DNA of 64,000 nt from Epiperipatus broadwayi (GCA_028023455.1 JAQFVV010000002.1:32125725-32189724), one strand, 5' to 3'; counted from the first letter of the stretch, positions 1-11,108 are shown. The notes: generated by a model from the letters alone, not told the origin. Numbers and translations: made by a program.

Positions 1-614
1 ATGAATTTTAGACATAATCTAATAGTGTTATTAAGGCTGAATACTGAATGACTTTGCAAGTTTAACTCGATTTTAATTGACAGTGCTAGGTGGTCTAAAA
101 AGCTTATAGGTATTAATTGGGTTGATGAAAAAATGGAAGTCAAGGGAGTAGAAAATAAGATCTATTAGTATAGATTGTGAGTAGAAAAGAAGGTCTATTA
201 GTATGGAGTGTTTTTTTTTAGTGTAGAAAGAATGAGTTTGATGGGAAAAGCATTTCTGCTCTTATGAGTCTGGCATTAATCTGGAGATTTTTTTTACAAA
301 AGTTGAGTACAGCATCTTGAAATCACCAATTAAAATTATCAGATGGGGATTAGTAGAAATAAGCAAATTTATCTTCCTTATAAATATTAACTCCGTTTTC
401 TTGTAAAGGTATACTGTGATTATGTCTATTGTGAGGGAAATATGATAATGGGTTATTATGTTCACACTGGAATCAAGATATAAAATTTTAAACTGCATAA
501 ATGGAGAATTGTGGTGTATAATCTTTCCTACTCCAAGTTCAGATGTATCAGATTGTGATAACTTAAGGAATCCAAATTTATTAAAATATCTGTTATTATA
601 AATTACATAGATAT
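1..614. other. Unassigned AT-rich sequence
   Basis: No coding similarity is visible. A short imperfect direct repeat (two copies of a GTAGAAAA..GGTCTATTAGTAT-type block) lies near 145-215. It may be upstream Gypsy A sequence too decayed to read. Confidence 0.3.
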
Positions 615-1237
615 TATGAAATCTAAAATAGTAAGCAACAAAGCTGTAGCTGAATGGACAAAAAATGATAAAGATTATAAACTAATAGCAAATTGGATTA
701 AATAAGAATAGCCCAAGAAATAACCAAGATACATAGAACCATCAATTTAGAATGCTTGGGAAAGTTTGTCAGGACACCCTACAACTGTACACATAAAGGA
801 ACTAGTGCACTTGTACATTTGGTGGCTGAATATAAATGGTGACAGAGCAAACTGTAAGATGTCAAACCTGTCAACAAATAATGAGCCTACTGGCAAAACA
901 GTACCACCCTTAACTTGATGCCACAAGAGAATGGGAAAGAGTCCATTTATACCTTGCTGGGACATTCTGTGGACACATATTTCTGAAAACCATAAATGCA
1001 TATTCCAAATGATCAGAATATCATTTGATGAAAAATACTAGCACAGAGAAGTTTTAAATGAACATTTTTCTGCACATGGATATTCTGAGACTATAGCAAC
1101 AGTCAATAACACAGGATTAACTAGATGCTACTGAAGGACTCTCTTGTTCTGAAGTGGATATGGAATGTACTTACACCATCATATCACCTTCAATCAATCA
1201 GAATAGCAGAAAAGACTGGCCAACATTTGAAATGCAT
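615..1237 (+). pseudogene. Gypsy A: integrase N-terminal and core remnant
   Basis: This is decayed pol of a Ty3/Gypsy LTR retrotransposon, whose integrase would insert element cDNA into the genome. With frame changes, the translation gives a stretch like the zinc-binding integrase N-terminus (GHPT..HIKEL..LYIWW near 770-835), then a core region (WDILWTH near 955-975 and VNNTGL near 1104-1125, matching the VTDNGT-type core block). Stop codons and frameshifts are frequent, so it cannot be functional. The coding sense is broken at 1237 by a Penelope-like element and resumes at 3610 with the next integrase residues, which shows that the two pieces were once contiguous. The 5' part of the element lies outside or is unreadable. 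Family assignment is by recognised motif order, not a search. Confidence 0.65.
1222..1237. repeat. Left target-site duplication of PLE-1
   Basis: The 16-bp sequence AACATTTGAAATGCAT occurs here and identically at 3610-3625, on either side of the Penelope-like insertion. The Gypsy integrase reading resumes across the pair. Confidence 0.75.
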
Positions 1238-1394
1238 TTTTATATTGAACTATTTCCATCATCTAATATGAATATGAAATGTCTTCAGAGAAATTTAATT
1301 CAATATTCCAAATACATTCAACTGTTAGTAATAGCACATCAAACAGGTTAGTATATGAACATTTCAAGATGTACTATTCTCTCCTCTTCTTCAG

Positions 1395-1505
1395 GTGTGC
1401 TAATTGGACCAGTGACAGTACTAGCATGGATTCAAACCTGAACCCTTAGATTCTTGAGTATTGAATTTTAAGGTAACGCTCTAACCAACTGAGCTATCCT
1501 GCCAA
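1395..1505 (-). repeat. tRNA-like unit in the left end of PLE-1
   Basis: On the - strand an A-box-like TAGCTCAGTTGGTTAGAGC (1478-1496) is followed by a B-box-like GGTTTGAATCC (1428-1438), the internal RNA polymerase III promoter layout of tRNA genes and tRNA-derived SINEs. The spacing between boxes is about 40 bases and a clean cloverleaf is not obvious, so this is a tRNA-derived repeat rather than a tRNA gene. The same unit is present in inverted orientation at 3335-3430. Confidence 0.6.
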
Positions 1506-1689
1506 AGGCAACAGTCAGTAGAAATTTCATATACTTATCTATGAGGTTCCTACTGATTTCTCCACTTTTTCCTAAGAGCAAGGTTGGTTAGTGGTTTTCA
1601 TACATTATGTATAGTCACACTAGGTTTTGCTATTGTTATGTGAGCAACTTCTTTAAATTTTCTTTTTTATACCTTTTCTTCTCTATCCA

Positions 1690-3136
1690 ATATTTTTGTA
1701 TTTTTCCAATTGAACATTATTAGCACATATATAGTCTGCTACCTTAGACACATTTGTTTTCTCTCTTCTAATCATCAGTTTGTGTTCTTGCAAGCACTTT
1801 TCAATGGAATGACTGGTCTCACCAATATATGTTCTTCCACATTCACATGGTATTTCATAGATGCAGTTTTTTTCTTTTCAGCATTTCAAGTTTAGGCTTT
1901 GTAGATGTTCAAATTTCCTCATAGTGTGGTATGGCTCTGGAAAGCTGTTCTGACATTATACTAATTGCAGATTTCCCTTGTCTACCTTTTTTGGAATGTA
2001 TGGGTACACTACACTACCAATAATTGTTTTTTCTTTTGATGGTTCTGCTGATGGCTAACCATTTTTTATAAGAGTTTGTTCTATATAGATCTTTTCTTTT
2101 TCCAAATTGCTGGTTTCTAACACACTTATTTTGCTCTGTTCCATAGTGATAGTACAACTCCATGTTGCATGTTTCTGGTGTAAGTAGATGTATACGCTAG
2201 GTATTTTCCTGTATGTGTGTGCATTTTCAGTACTGCAGAATGATTTTTGCCATGAAGAAGCCTTATCACAAGAACATCTAAGAATGCCAATTTTTTTTGT
2301 TCTGATTCTACTATGAATTTAATTGGGATGTTGTTGATGTGTTTCTAGAAAGATTGTAGCAGTGCTTCACCATGTGGCCACACAACAAATGTATCATATA
2401 CATAGTGAAACCAAAATTTAGGTGGAGTTTTTATGGCTGAAGTTTCAAGTTCTTCCATGTAAATATTGTTAATCAGGGTGGCAATGGTGATCCCATAGAC
2501 ATTCCTTGACTTTGTTGAAAAAATTCTGTGTTATATTGAAAGTGGGAAATTTTTATGCAGAATGTTAATAGTTTTATTATACTATCAATAAGAAGAGCTG
2601 TTCTGGTTTGTAAACTATTATCTTTTCCTTACAATAGACAATGCTTTTTCACATGGTACATTTGTGAATAAACTTTCCACATCAGAGCTTACTAGTAAGA
2701 CAGCTCTTTCAATTTTCATGTTGTTGATTAATTCTACTAAGTGTCTAGAATCCCTGACAAAGGACTAGGTCTTGTATGACAAAGGACTTTGAGAAGAAAT
2801 CTAAAAAAATTTTGACAAGGTGAATTTCTAAAACTAACAATAGATCTTAATGGAACATGATCCTTATGGATTTTAGATAGACTATGCTGAAATATGTGTT
2901 ATTTTACTTTTTTCTGAATCAGTATTTGAAACTTTGTTTCTGTACTCAGTATTGGATTTTTTATCACTTTTCTATATTGACCTGCTGTGAGGAGTTATTA
3001 TATTTTGTTGTCATAATCAGTTGTATCTATTACAACTGTTACAATGCCTTGGTTAGCAGGGAGAATAATTATAGATTTATTTACTTTGAGAGATTTAATT
3101 GCTTTCCTCTCACAGTAGGATATATTGATTTCAGTT
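1690..3136 (-). pseudogene. PLE-1 reverse transcriptase / GIY-YIG endonuclease remnant
   Basis: The - strand carries, in order, an N-terminal block (KSIIILPANQG..VVID near 3080-3000), the RT core (SQGMSMGSPL near 2510-2480 and NIYMEELE near 2470-2445), the catalytic box (near 2392-2412) and a GIY-YIG domain (CECGRTYIGET near 1850-1815). In a working PLE this protein copies its RNA at a nick made by the endonuclease. The RT catalytic box reads YVYD where YVDD is expected. There are several stops and at least one frameshift, so it is dead. The domain order RT then GIY-YIG is diagnostic for Penelope-like elements and excludes ordinary LINEs. Confidence 0.8.
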
Positions 3137-3334
3137 TTAGATAGAGAAGGGATACAAAAGAAGAAAATTTAAAGAAGCTGTTCACTTGACAATGGCAAAC
3201 AATCCCATAAGCCAATGTAGTGTGATTATATATAATACATGAAAACCACTAATCAGCTTAGCTCTTAGGAAAAAGTGGAGAAATCAGGAGGAATTTCATA
3301 GATAAGTATATGAAATTTCTACTGATTGTTGCCT

Positions 3335-3430
3335 TTAACAGGATGGCTCAGATGATTAGAGCATTACCATAAAATTCAATACTCAAGAATCTAAAGGCTC
3401 AGGTTCAAATCTCATGCTAGTACTGTCATT
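3335..3430 (+). repeat. tRNA-like unit in the right end of PLE-1
   Basis: This is the inverted partner of the unit at 1395-1505. An A-box-like TGGCTCAGATGATTAGAGC lies at 3344-3362 and a B-box-like GGTTCAAATCT at 3402-3412. Homology with the other copy continues on both sides of the tRNA-like part, upstream to about 3137 and downstream to about 3590. Confidence 0.6.
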
Positions 3431-3609
3431 GGACAGGCCAGCAATCCCTGAAAAAGAGGGAGAATAATACTTCTCAAAATGTTGTGCATATACGAACCTA
3501 TTTGATGTGCTATTATTAACAATTGAAGACCCTCATACTTATATTAGATGTTGGAAATAATGCAATATAAAAATACAACTAAAACACAATCATCATAAAC
3601 CTTCAGGAA

Positions 3610-4330
3610 AACATTTGAAATGCATGTTTAATAGGATGAAGTATGCTGGTATCTACAAAGTGCTAACAACAATGATGTTTTACCAGTACTTGAAGCTAAG
3701 TTCAGTTATGTGAAAAACCCCAGCAGAATTATTAATGAAATACCAAGTAAGGATGCATATTACTGTTATCATTCCAGAAGAGGTTAAAAAGAGGGAAGTA
3801 AATTGATGTATCATTCCAGAAGAGGTTAAAAAGAGGGAAGTAAATTGATGTATCATTCCAGAAGAGGTTAAAAAGAGGGAAGTAAATTGTGAAAACATCA
3901 AATTTAACTTGGGACAGACCATCTTAATTAAAGATATTTAAAAGAAGTATACCCTGGGGAAATGAGCTATCTACCCAAATATGGAAAATAAAACTGGAGG
4001 ATAATTGAATTGGAAGATCGCATTTAATCACATAAAAGAATGCTAAATTAAACTGATAGAAGATAAAAATCATAATGTAGATTCCAGTACTATTCGAATA
4101 AAAACATTAAAATGGATGCATCTGCCAATACCGAAATAGATGTATATGATAATCATGCAATTCAAGAAGTACCCATTGAACTAAATGGTGAAATTCAGCT
4201 AGAACAAGAAGATACAATGGAACAGGAAAAAGAAAATCAACTTCATGGAGACCTACCAGAGAAAGACATATACTAAAGAAGCTGAAAGTTTATTTTTTGT
4301 GAAAAGGAATTATTTCTAGAATGGAGGGGA
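3610..4330 (+). pseudogene. Gypsy A: integrase C-terminal remnant
   Basis: This continues the integrase interrupted at 1237. The first residues complete the block near the end of the catalytic core (YHLQS..IAEKT on the left side, LKCMFNRMKYAG across the junction), followed by KTPAELLM near 3715-3735, a typical end-of-core motif of Gypsy integrases. A C-terminal strand then reads FNLGQTILIK near 3903-3935. It is degraded by stops. It contains an in-phase 42-bp triplication (3769-3892). An AG-rich run (4319-4332) suggests the polypurine tract before the 3' LTR. Confidence 0.7.
3769..3892 (+). repeat. Three tandem copies of a 42-bp unit
   Basis: The block beginning ATTCCAGAAGAGGTTAAAAA starts at 3771, 3813 and 3855, giving a 42-bp period and three nearly identical copies. 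The period is a multiple of three and lies inside the integrase remnant. Confidence 0.9.
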
Positions 4331-4332
4331 AG

Positions 4333-4922
4333 TATTTCTGTGTATTGACTAGTTTGTTTATTCAATAAAGATATATGTGTGTGTGCGTGGATGGTCAATG
4401 CAGGCAGTGTAATGATACTGGAAATAATATACAGAAAGTATAATTAAGCAGCCTGTAATTTACATATTCTAATTTGCATAACAAATTGTTTAACAATATG
4501 CAAATTAGCAGAGTTGTTAAAATGCCTGGAAAGCTAATGAGGGCAGAAAAAAACAAATTAGTGAAACTAATAGAGCAGAATAAAAGCAGTTTAATGAGTG
4601 CAATGCATGTGTAGCTGCAGGCCAGATAGTTCAGAAGAGATACAATCAAATCTAATTGGGCTGATTCAGAGATGTGGGTGAGCACAAAAGTTCTTACTAA
4701 AATTGCTAATGAGAACTAACATATAAAGCTACAGTGTTAAAATGATAACTTTTAATAAAGCATGGAAATGGAGTCTAACTGCATATATGAACTATTCAGT
4801 CATTAATATTATTTATTGTGAAGTTCAACCAGTCAGTAACCAGCTGAACATACTAATCTATTACTAACTTGTACATTGATCTGAATAAATAAATGTTATT
4901 TTAAAGCCATTGTGTATGTTCA
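4333..4922 (+). repeat. Probable 3' LTR of Gypsy A
   Basis: The segment follows a purine-rich tract (GAATGGAGGGGAAG, 4319-4332) directly after the integrase remnant and carries an early AATAAA at about 4365. No second copy is in the window, so the boundaries, especially the right one, are estimates. Confidence 0.4.
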
Positions 4923-5250
4923 ATTTAAAGTATAATTATTAAGTATATGACTGCTCAGATTATTAAAGCCTGGTCCTGTACATATTAGATACATATAATA
5001 TCTGAAGCTATTACATAGCCTGCTCCCTATAAAATTTATAGGAATAAAAAAAACACTTCATAAGTATTATCAAGTATTACATACAATCTTATAAGCAGTT
5101 AGTTAAAAAATTAAGTGATATTTAATTATTGATAAAACTTCAGAACTATTCTGTGAAGCAGACATATTTTAAAAGGTTGTGGATTCAATTCACCACCAAT
5201 TTTTATCACATTGGAGTGAGCATGAGAATTACAAAAGTTTCTAACATAAC
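4923..5250. other. Unassigned AT-rich spacer
   Basis: I see no gene or recognisable repeat between the presumed Gypsy A LTR and the RTE 3' tail. Confidence 0.4.
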
Positions 5251-6121
5251 AATAATCATCATCATCAATCCACTGCAGGATGAAAGCCTCTCCAAGTTCA
5301 ATCCATCTCCCCTGATCTCTAGTCTCTCTTCTCCACATCATCCCAGCATACTTTATTATTTTAACCATCTATCTTAAATGTGATCTCTTACTGAGTCTTT
5401 TACAATCTTGTCCATCTATTATCATCTCTTCTATCAATATGTCCAGCCCAACTCGACTACAGTCTTTTAATACTTTCAATGATATCAGTAACACCTGTTT
5501 GTTCTCTTACCCATATATTGCATTTTCGATCTTTTCTTGTTACTCCGAACATGCATCTCTCCATACTTGATCTGACATCTCCGTATTGCTCTTCTATTAA
5601 GAGTCCAAGTCTCAGATCCATAAGTAAAAACTGGTAAAACACATTTATTAAAAACCTTTCCTTTGAAACAGACATATTTCTTTTTAATATTATTTCTACC
5701 AAAAGCACTCCAACCAAGTTTAATTCTATGATTAATTTCATCCATTATATTTCTATCTGTAGTAATAATCTGACCAAGTGGTTTGTAGTTGTTAACTTCT
5801 TTTAACTCATCATAATTAATCTTTATTTTCATTTATCCATTGAACATTAATTTAGTCTTTTTAACATTTACCTTTAATCCTATTTTCTTATTTTCATCTG
5901 ATAACTTATATTTCTATCTGTAGTAATAATCTGACCAAGTGGTTTGTAGTTGTTAACTTCTTTTAACTCATCATAATTAATCTTTATTTTCATTTATCCA
6001 TTGAACATTAATTTAGTTTTTTTAACATTTACCTTTAATCCTATTTTCTTATTTTCATCTGATAACTCTTGCAGCATTTCCTGAAAATCTGAAGCATTAT
6101 TTGCAAAAACAACTACATCAT
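5251..6121 (-). mobile_element. RTE-type LINE, 3' fragment (RTE-1)
   Basis: The - strand encodes the C-terminal half of an RTE-clade endonuclease-reverse transcriptase, with YGSETWTLNRR and NYKPLGQIITTD in several frames. It ends in a short ATG/TGATGA-type tail (on the + strand the ATCATC run at about 5253-5266), which is typical of RTE 3' ends. It is 5' truncated near 6121 within the RT domain, at the block where other copies continue towards FADD. It differs from the other four RTE copies by an internal 161-bp tandem duplication and is pseudogenic. Confidence 0.85.
5748..6068 (-). repeat. 161-bp tandem duplication inside RTE-1
   Basis: The sequence starting TTCTATCTGTAGTAATAATC at 5751 recurs at 5912 and stays nearly identical to about 6068. 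Other RTE copies in the window have this part once. Confidence 0.9.
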
Positions 6122-6402
6122 GTTAAATCCCTGCCTCCTGCATGTTTTAGATGATTCTATAAATGAAATAAAATAAGTAAACCATTTTAAAATCATTGGC
6201 AAAGCTACAATTTTTCTCAGTACAATGCGAACTAAAGTGAACCTTCCAAAACGTCTGAGCGTATTTAATATTATAAAAATTATGACAGTTTTGAAATATT
6301 GATACAGCATACATGGGAACAGTAGAATAAATTAGGTATAATTAAAAGACAGCTAACTTAAAGGCAATTAAAATCAAAGCTAAGAGCTATGTATCGGAGG
6401 TT
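6122..6402. other. Unassigned spacer between RTE-1 and Gypsy B
   Basis: AT-rich sequence. A 65-codon open frame on the - strand has no recognisable similarity. Confidence 0.4.
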
Positions 6403-6955
6403 TGTTGATTGAAACCTGCTAGATAAACATCGACTGATAAAATAAATAATGTAACAACTTGAAACTCAACATAATGAATTTATTCACTTGTGATAAAATA
6501 AATAAAATAAGAATATAATTACTGAGTCAACTTTACTCTTGAAAGTGATTAATCGTAAATGGTCATGGGGAAACAGATGGTCCAGACGCTGTAGCAATAA
6601 CATAAGCGTATATCTCTAAGTTTCCATTAACTAGATATCTTCATACATAAATATGACATCTCCTTTAATCAGTCTTTATTATCGCATACTAATTTTACAA
6701 ATATCAGCATTGCAATCATACACACACAGCTTACTTAATCCTATACTTAGTTCTCTCTGCTAAGCCTTTTTTTTTTTCAAGCTAGCTTCTATTTTCCTTC
6801 AGTTCTTAAATAAATAGTGACATATTAGCATATCTTAACTTCAATAACTATTCAAATCTCAATACTATATGATAAATTTCTAGAGTGTATCTTAATATAG
6901 ACATCATAATAATAATATAACGTCTACAAACATATATACAATTTCAATAACTTTA
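6403..6955 (-). repeat. 3' LTR of Gypsy B
   Basis: It aligns along its length with 13494-14047. Shared blocks include GAAACCTGCTAG, CTATACTTAGTTCTCTCT, AACTATTCAAAT, AAATTTCTAGAGTG and ACAATTTCAATAA, in the same order and at similar spacing. Confidence 0.8.
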
Positions 6956-7966
6956 TTTACAAATATATAAATATTTGTAGTTATTCACACAGACAATCCA
7001 CATGTCTTCACTCTAGAAAATAATCTTTCAGTTTCTTGGGTCTCTTATGATTTCTCATATATCTAAACAGAATCACAGATCTTTCTTCATTGGGATCAGC
7101 AATTATATCCGCTTAATCCAGTTATCCGCTTAATCCAGTCTTCTTGATGAAAAAACATTCTCTCATTCTGATGAATGATTATGTGATTATTCATTTTACC
7201 AGCTTGACTGTTAGTGTGCATTTTTGATCTGCTGCATAAATATCTGTGCACTCCTTATTTTCACTAGATTCAAAGTTTTGTACTGGCTAATGAAAGTTCG
7301 CTGTTAACTACATTTGACATATTAATCTGATGAGACCATACATGATTAAGATGTCCCATCATAAGTAATTCATTCTCTAATTTGATTACTCTAATAACTT
7401 TAGATACTAATTCAATTATGATACAAGGATGTCAGTTCCTCTTTAACATATCTCTGGCCCAAATTTGTTCATCAATTTAAAATTTTTCAAAGTCCACTTT
7501 GGAATTATCCCTCATCTAAAATGGTTTTTACTAGTTATCTGCTGGCAAAAACTTTTAGAGATGAGTGCAACATTTTCATGGCAATAATAATTCTGCCAGT
7601 GTTTTCAAAGGCGATGCACTCAGTGTTGGTATAATGTAGTTTTGGTCAACACTTCTTTTATAACTTAAGACAATATTTTCTTAAGCATCAACTTTAACTG
7701 TTGCACTGCCTTCTTGGCCAATTCATTCAATTCCAAATTAAAAGAGAAGTCAAAATATGAAGTATTTCTTTATCATCCAAATATTTCTTAAACTCCAGAA
7801 AAACAAATCCAGTTCCATTGTTGGTCACCAAAGTTAATGGACAATCTTGACTAGGAGAGAGTTCTTGATAGGCTCTAGTTATATCTCCTGTGCTAGTGTT
7901 TGTTATGAGCTTGTACTCAGCCCACCATGAGTAAAAAGCAATGACAATTCCATCATGATCTATGTA

Positions 7967-8407
7967 AATAAGCATTTATTTCTTTTATAGCGCTATGTCT
8001 TATAAATTGTAAAACATTAAAGATCAGCCTTTCCAAGCTATTGTGAATGCACTTTTTATGAGTGTTAATAATAAATGAATACTTTCATTCCCAACACAAG
8101 ATATAGTATTTATGAAAGAATAAAATGAATCCACTTATTCTTTCCAACCCAAATGTTTATATATGGGCAAATCTTTCATAAATACTATATCTTGGGTTGG
8201 GATCTTGCCCATATATAAGCATTTGGGTTGGAAAGAATAAGTGGATTCATTTTATTCTTTCATAAATACTATATCTTCTGTTGGGAATTAAAGTATTCAT
8301 TTATTATTAACACTCATAAAAAGAGCATGCACAATAGCTTGGAAAGGCTGATCTTTAATGTATTACAATTTATAAGACATAGCGCTATAAAAAAATAAAT
8401 GCTTATT
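7967..8407. repeat. Long palindromic repeat, family P1
   Basis: Two arms of about 190 bp (7967-8165 and about 8207-8407) are inverted copies of each other around a short spacer. The outer ends read ATAAGCATTTATTT and AATAAATGCTTAT. Each unit runs outward from CCCATATATAAGCATTTGGG through GCACAATAGCTTGGAAAGGC to AGCGCTAT. A related palindrome is at 58810-58985. No coding sequence is visible. Confidence 0.85.
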
Positions 8408-8547
8408 ATCATATGTTTAAGTTTCATTTGAGAGTGACATTTAGTAAATTCTAGATAATTTCGTCGACGTCATTCATTCAGACATCGTAAACAGTAATTT
8501 AAAGTGAGTGGTCTATCCTCACGCTTTCATTTCCAGTACTTAAGATT

Positions 8548-8706
8548 TGCCTATATATAAGAATTTGGGTTGGAAAGAATAAGTGGATTCATTTTATTCT
8601 TTCATAAATACTATATCTTGTGTTGGGAATGAAAGTATTCATTTATTATTAACACTTGTAAAAAGTGCATGCACAATAGCTTGGAAAGGCTGATCTTTAA
8701 TGTATC
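8548..8706 (+). repeat. Third, partial copy of family P1
   Basis: A direct copy of the right arm of the palindrome at 7967-8407, starting at CCTATATATAAG and ending after GATCTTTAATGTAT. It lacks the outer 50 bp of the arm. Confidence 0.85.
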
Positions 8707-9021
8707 ATTATCTATATAAACTTTCTGCCATGAATTTTTTGCCTCTACCCAAGATTCTAATGTCTTTTTGGCCATCTGCTATCAACTGGCATTCATAGCA
8801 ATTTTTTATAGTGTGCTTGATTTCGTAATTCAAATTAGAAAATCAAACATAAGATATTGCCAAGACTTTCATGCACACATAGCAATAAGAGCATCTTACT
8901 ATAGTCCTCAGTTGGTATGAGTATGCAGTCATCAGAATGCAACCCTTGCATATAGATAGACTTCCTTGAGCATTCCAGGTCAGCCTTGCAATAGTTTGGC
9001 CGACATTTTGGTTATCCCAGT

Positions 9022-10418
9022 CTAATCCAATTTTTCAAACTTTGTACCATGGTTCTTATTGATCCCTTTGGCAATCTTAGTGCTGTTCAAAATTTCTGAA
9101 TTCTTGCTATCAATAAAGTTTACTTTCGTAAACTTCCGCTGCACTTTACAGATATCTAGTAAATGTGGCAAAGCACCAGTGTAATCAATCTTCTTATCAG
9201 ACTTATAAACTAGTGCATAATCATAGGAAGCTAATAAATTAATAATCCACTGGATTAGTCTCTGGATGGCATGTTCTGGGGTTTTCTTATTTGGACTGAA
9301 ATACAATGATCCATATATAACACAATTTTTCATCCATATTGTGATGAAACTTTTTCAATGTGAAGATAATAGCCAGAGTCAAACTGATAACTCTATTCAG
9401 CAATTGTCAAAATCCTCAAGGCATATGCAATCAGAAGTTCACCTCCAAAACAGTAATGTATGATGACAGCTCCAACTCTGAATTGGTGGTTATAATCACT
9501 TCCTGATTGCAGCAGTAATGTACAAGGAGTTCATTAGATATTGATAAATCTTACTTTCTGAAGTGCTAAATTGCATTCCACTCTTCCTCTCTAACACTGT
9601 CCTTTCCACACTAACTCATATAAAGATGTAACGCGTGATTTCCCTCTAAGAAAACTCAAAGAAATTAAGTAATTCTAAAAACCTTGCAAATCTTTTACAT
9701 TCCTAGGCTTTGCAGTAATTTTTATACCTCTAACTTTCTCTGGATTAAGAGATTTTCCATTTTGTGTAATAACATAACTGAGAAACTTTATCTGTGAGGT
9801 GTCCCACATACATTTCATGGGATTCAGCCTAGCTCTCACTTTGTCCAATTTTGAATATACTTCCATGACATTATTTCTAAATCATGCTCAGTCTGGGTAA
9901 TAATAAGTATGTCATTCAGATATGGGCTAACTCTCTTCAAGCCTTGGAACAAATCAACCATTTTGGCTTGGAAGATGTTTGGGGCAACTGTGATCCCATA
10001 AGATATCTTATACTTATAATGCCCTACATAAGTGCTAATGTGAGCAATTCTGCTGCTCTTTCCATAACAGGTATTTGGTGGTAGATGGACTTTAAATCAA
10101 TCATCAAAAATTAGGCTTTCTGAAGTGATGCCAGAATTTCATGCCCTCTTGACACAGTATATGCTCCTTTGTTGATGTATTTATTGTTACATGATAATAC
10201 CCACAAAGACAAATAAACCTTTCTGGTTTCATTATTATTTATCACCAGTGTAGGCCATGAATGAATCTTCTTCAAGAGACAACATACCTATAGAAGCCAT
10301 GACCTTAATTGTCTCAACTTTTGGTTTTAAGGCAAAAGAGATCATTTGTGGTAGAGACATAAACTAGTTTCTACCCAGTAAAAGGCTTATATTCTATAAT
10401 GTTCTTTTCATTGAATCC
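9022..10418 (-). pseudogene. Gypsy B reverse transcriptase / RNase H remnant
   Basis: The - strand shows the RT N-terminal block (TRKVYLCGYYHVTIN near 10215-10170, matching the family's VRICGDYK-type block). It is followed by the end of the RT domain at 9675-9866 (RARLNPMKCMWDTSQIKFLS and NPEKVRGI, typical of Gypsy RTs) and an RNase H tail at 9022-9333 with a RLIQWII..L..YDYALVYKSDKKI block. Together these would copy genomic RNA into DNA and remove the RNA template. Stops and frameshifts separate the blocks, and the YxDD box is not readable. The reading is cut upstream by the PLE insertion at 10430. Confidence 0.75.
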
Positions 10419-10429
10419 AATTAAATTAT
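10419..10429. repeat. Candidate target-site duplication, left of PLE-2
   Basis: AATTAAATTAT here matches AATTGAATTAT at 12000-12010 with one difference. Such AT-rich matches can arise by chance, so this is only a candidate. Confidence 0.4.
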
Positions 10430-11108
10430 ATACTCTCCTTTTCTTTTTAAAAAACTTTTATTTTTTCTTAACCATATGTACAGTCACATTTATAACACCC
10501 AACATGTTGATACTTTTTTTTATGTAGTCATTTTCAAGGATCTATAAAATTACATATGTATATCATTGTTACTACAAATAAAATTAATATATAAAACTGT
10601 ATATACCCTTATCACAAAAATAACATTTTCCTTTCATCTATCAATAAATCTTTTTACAGATGTATTACCTTACATAATCTACACTTACTTACTTGTTTTT
10701 TCTCTCCAAACTTTTTTCTTTTTACATACTAATGTCTTTATATATATAAAAATATCAATATTTTTTTGTCCTTTTTATACTCTTAACCAATTACTTTAAA
10801 AACAATATCATTTTTAAATTTGCTTTTATTTTAATCTATCTTTTATATAATTCATCCTATTTAAGACAGGCTTTTCTCTCTTTATATATAAACTTTCTTT
10901 TATCATCCTTTCTTTATATAATTTTACTAATATTCTTATCTTAAAATTTATATGTCCAAATTCTTTACTATGTATATTAACATTTGCATTTCTATCACTC
11001 AAATGTTGTTTTAACCTTATCCTTAATTTATCCTTTGTTGTACCTATATATGATAATTCCTATTATATCTTTAACAACTTAAACACTCAATCCTATAAAT
11101 TCCATACA

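Larger units (their letters stand above)
1238..3609 (-). mobile_element. Penelope-like retroelement PLE-1 with inverted ends
   Basis: This is a degenerate Penelope-like element inserted into the Gypsy A integrase region. Reading the - strand from right to left gives an RT N-terminal region, the RT core and then a GIY-YIG endonuclease. Its 3' flank (about 1238-1690) is repeated in inverted orientation at about 3137-3609, so the element is bounded by two outward-facing 3' ends. Each end holds a tRNA-like unit. A perfect 16-bp target duplication (1222-1237 and 3610-3625) encloses the whole block, so it inserted as one unit. Inverted, partial terminal copies are known for Penelope elements. The tRNA-like component could be an old SINE captured by the end repeat, or part of the end repeat itself. 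Confidence 0.8.
7000..9020 (-). pseudogene. Gypsy B integrase remnant
   Basis: The readable part is the catalytic core on the - strand at 7727-7975, with the motifs IDHDG, SWWAEYKLI and LVTNNGTGFVFLEFKKYL. The last corresponds to the conserved core block around the second catalytic aspartate, but reads NNGT instead of DNGT, so this catalytic residue appears lost. Upstream coding sequence is separated from it by a palindromic repeat (7967-8407) and a further partial copy (8548-8706). The 7000-7720 part is too decayed to place domains. The role in an intact element would be integration of the cDNA. Confidence 0.65.

Noticed and set aside
262-498. A 78-codon ORF on the - strand at the left edge
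   Set aside because: Composed mainly of AT-rich codons, with no motif. It is probably chance.
1360-1400. A possible further hammerhead (CTGAAGA on the - strand) in the left end of PLE-1
   Set aside because: The GAAA that follows is not preceded by a strand that pairs to make stem II. The sister copy at 3450 reads CTGAAAA and there is no UH cleavage context in the right place.
3769-3892. A CRISPR-like array
   Set aside because: The repeats are contiguous 42-bp copies without spacers, inside a retrotransposon remnant in animal DNA.
5129-5377. Protein-coding ORFs on the + strand over RTE copies (also at 19826-20146, 21383-21781 and 21919-22401)
   Set aside because: They are antisense shadows of the conserved RTE coding strand.
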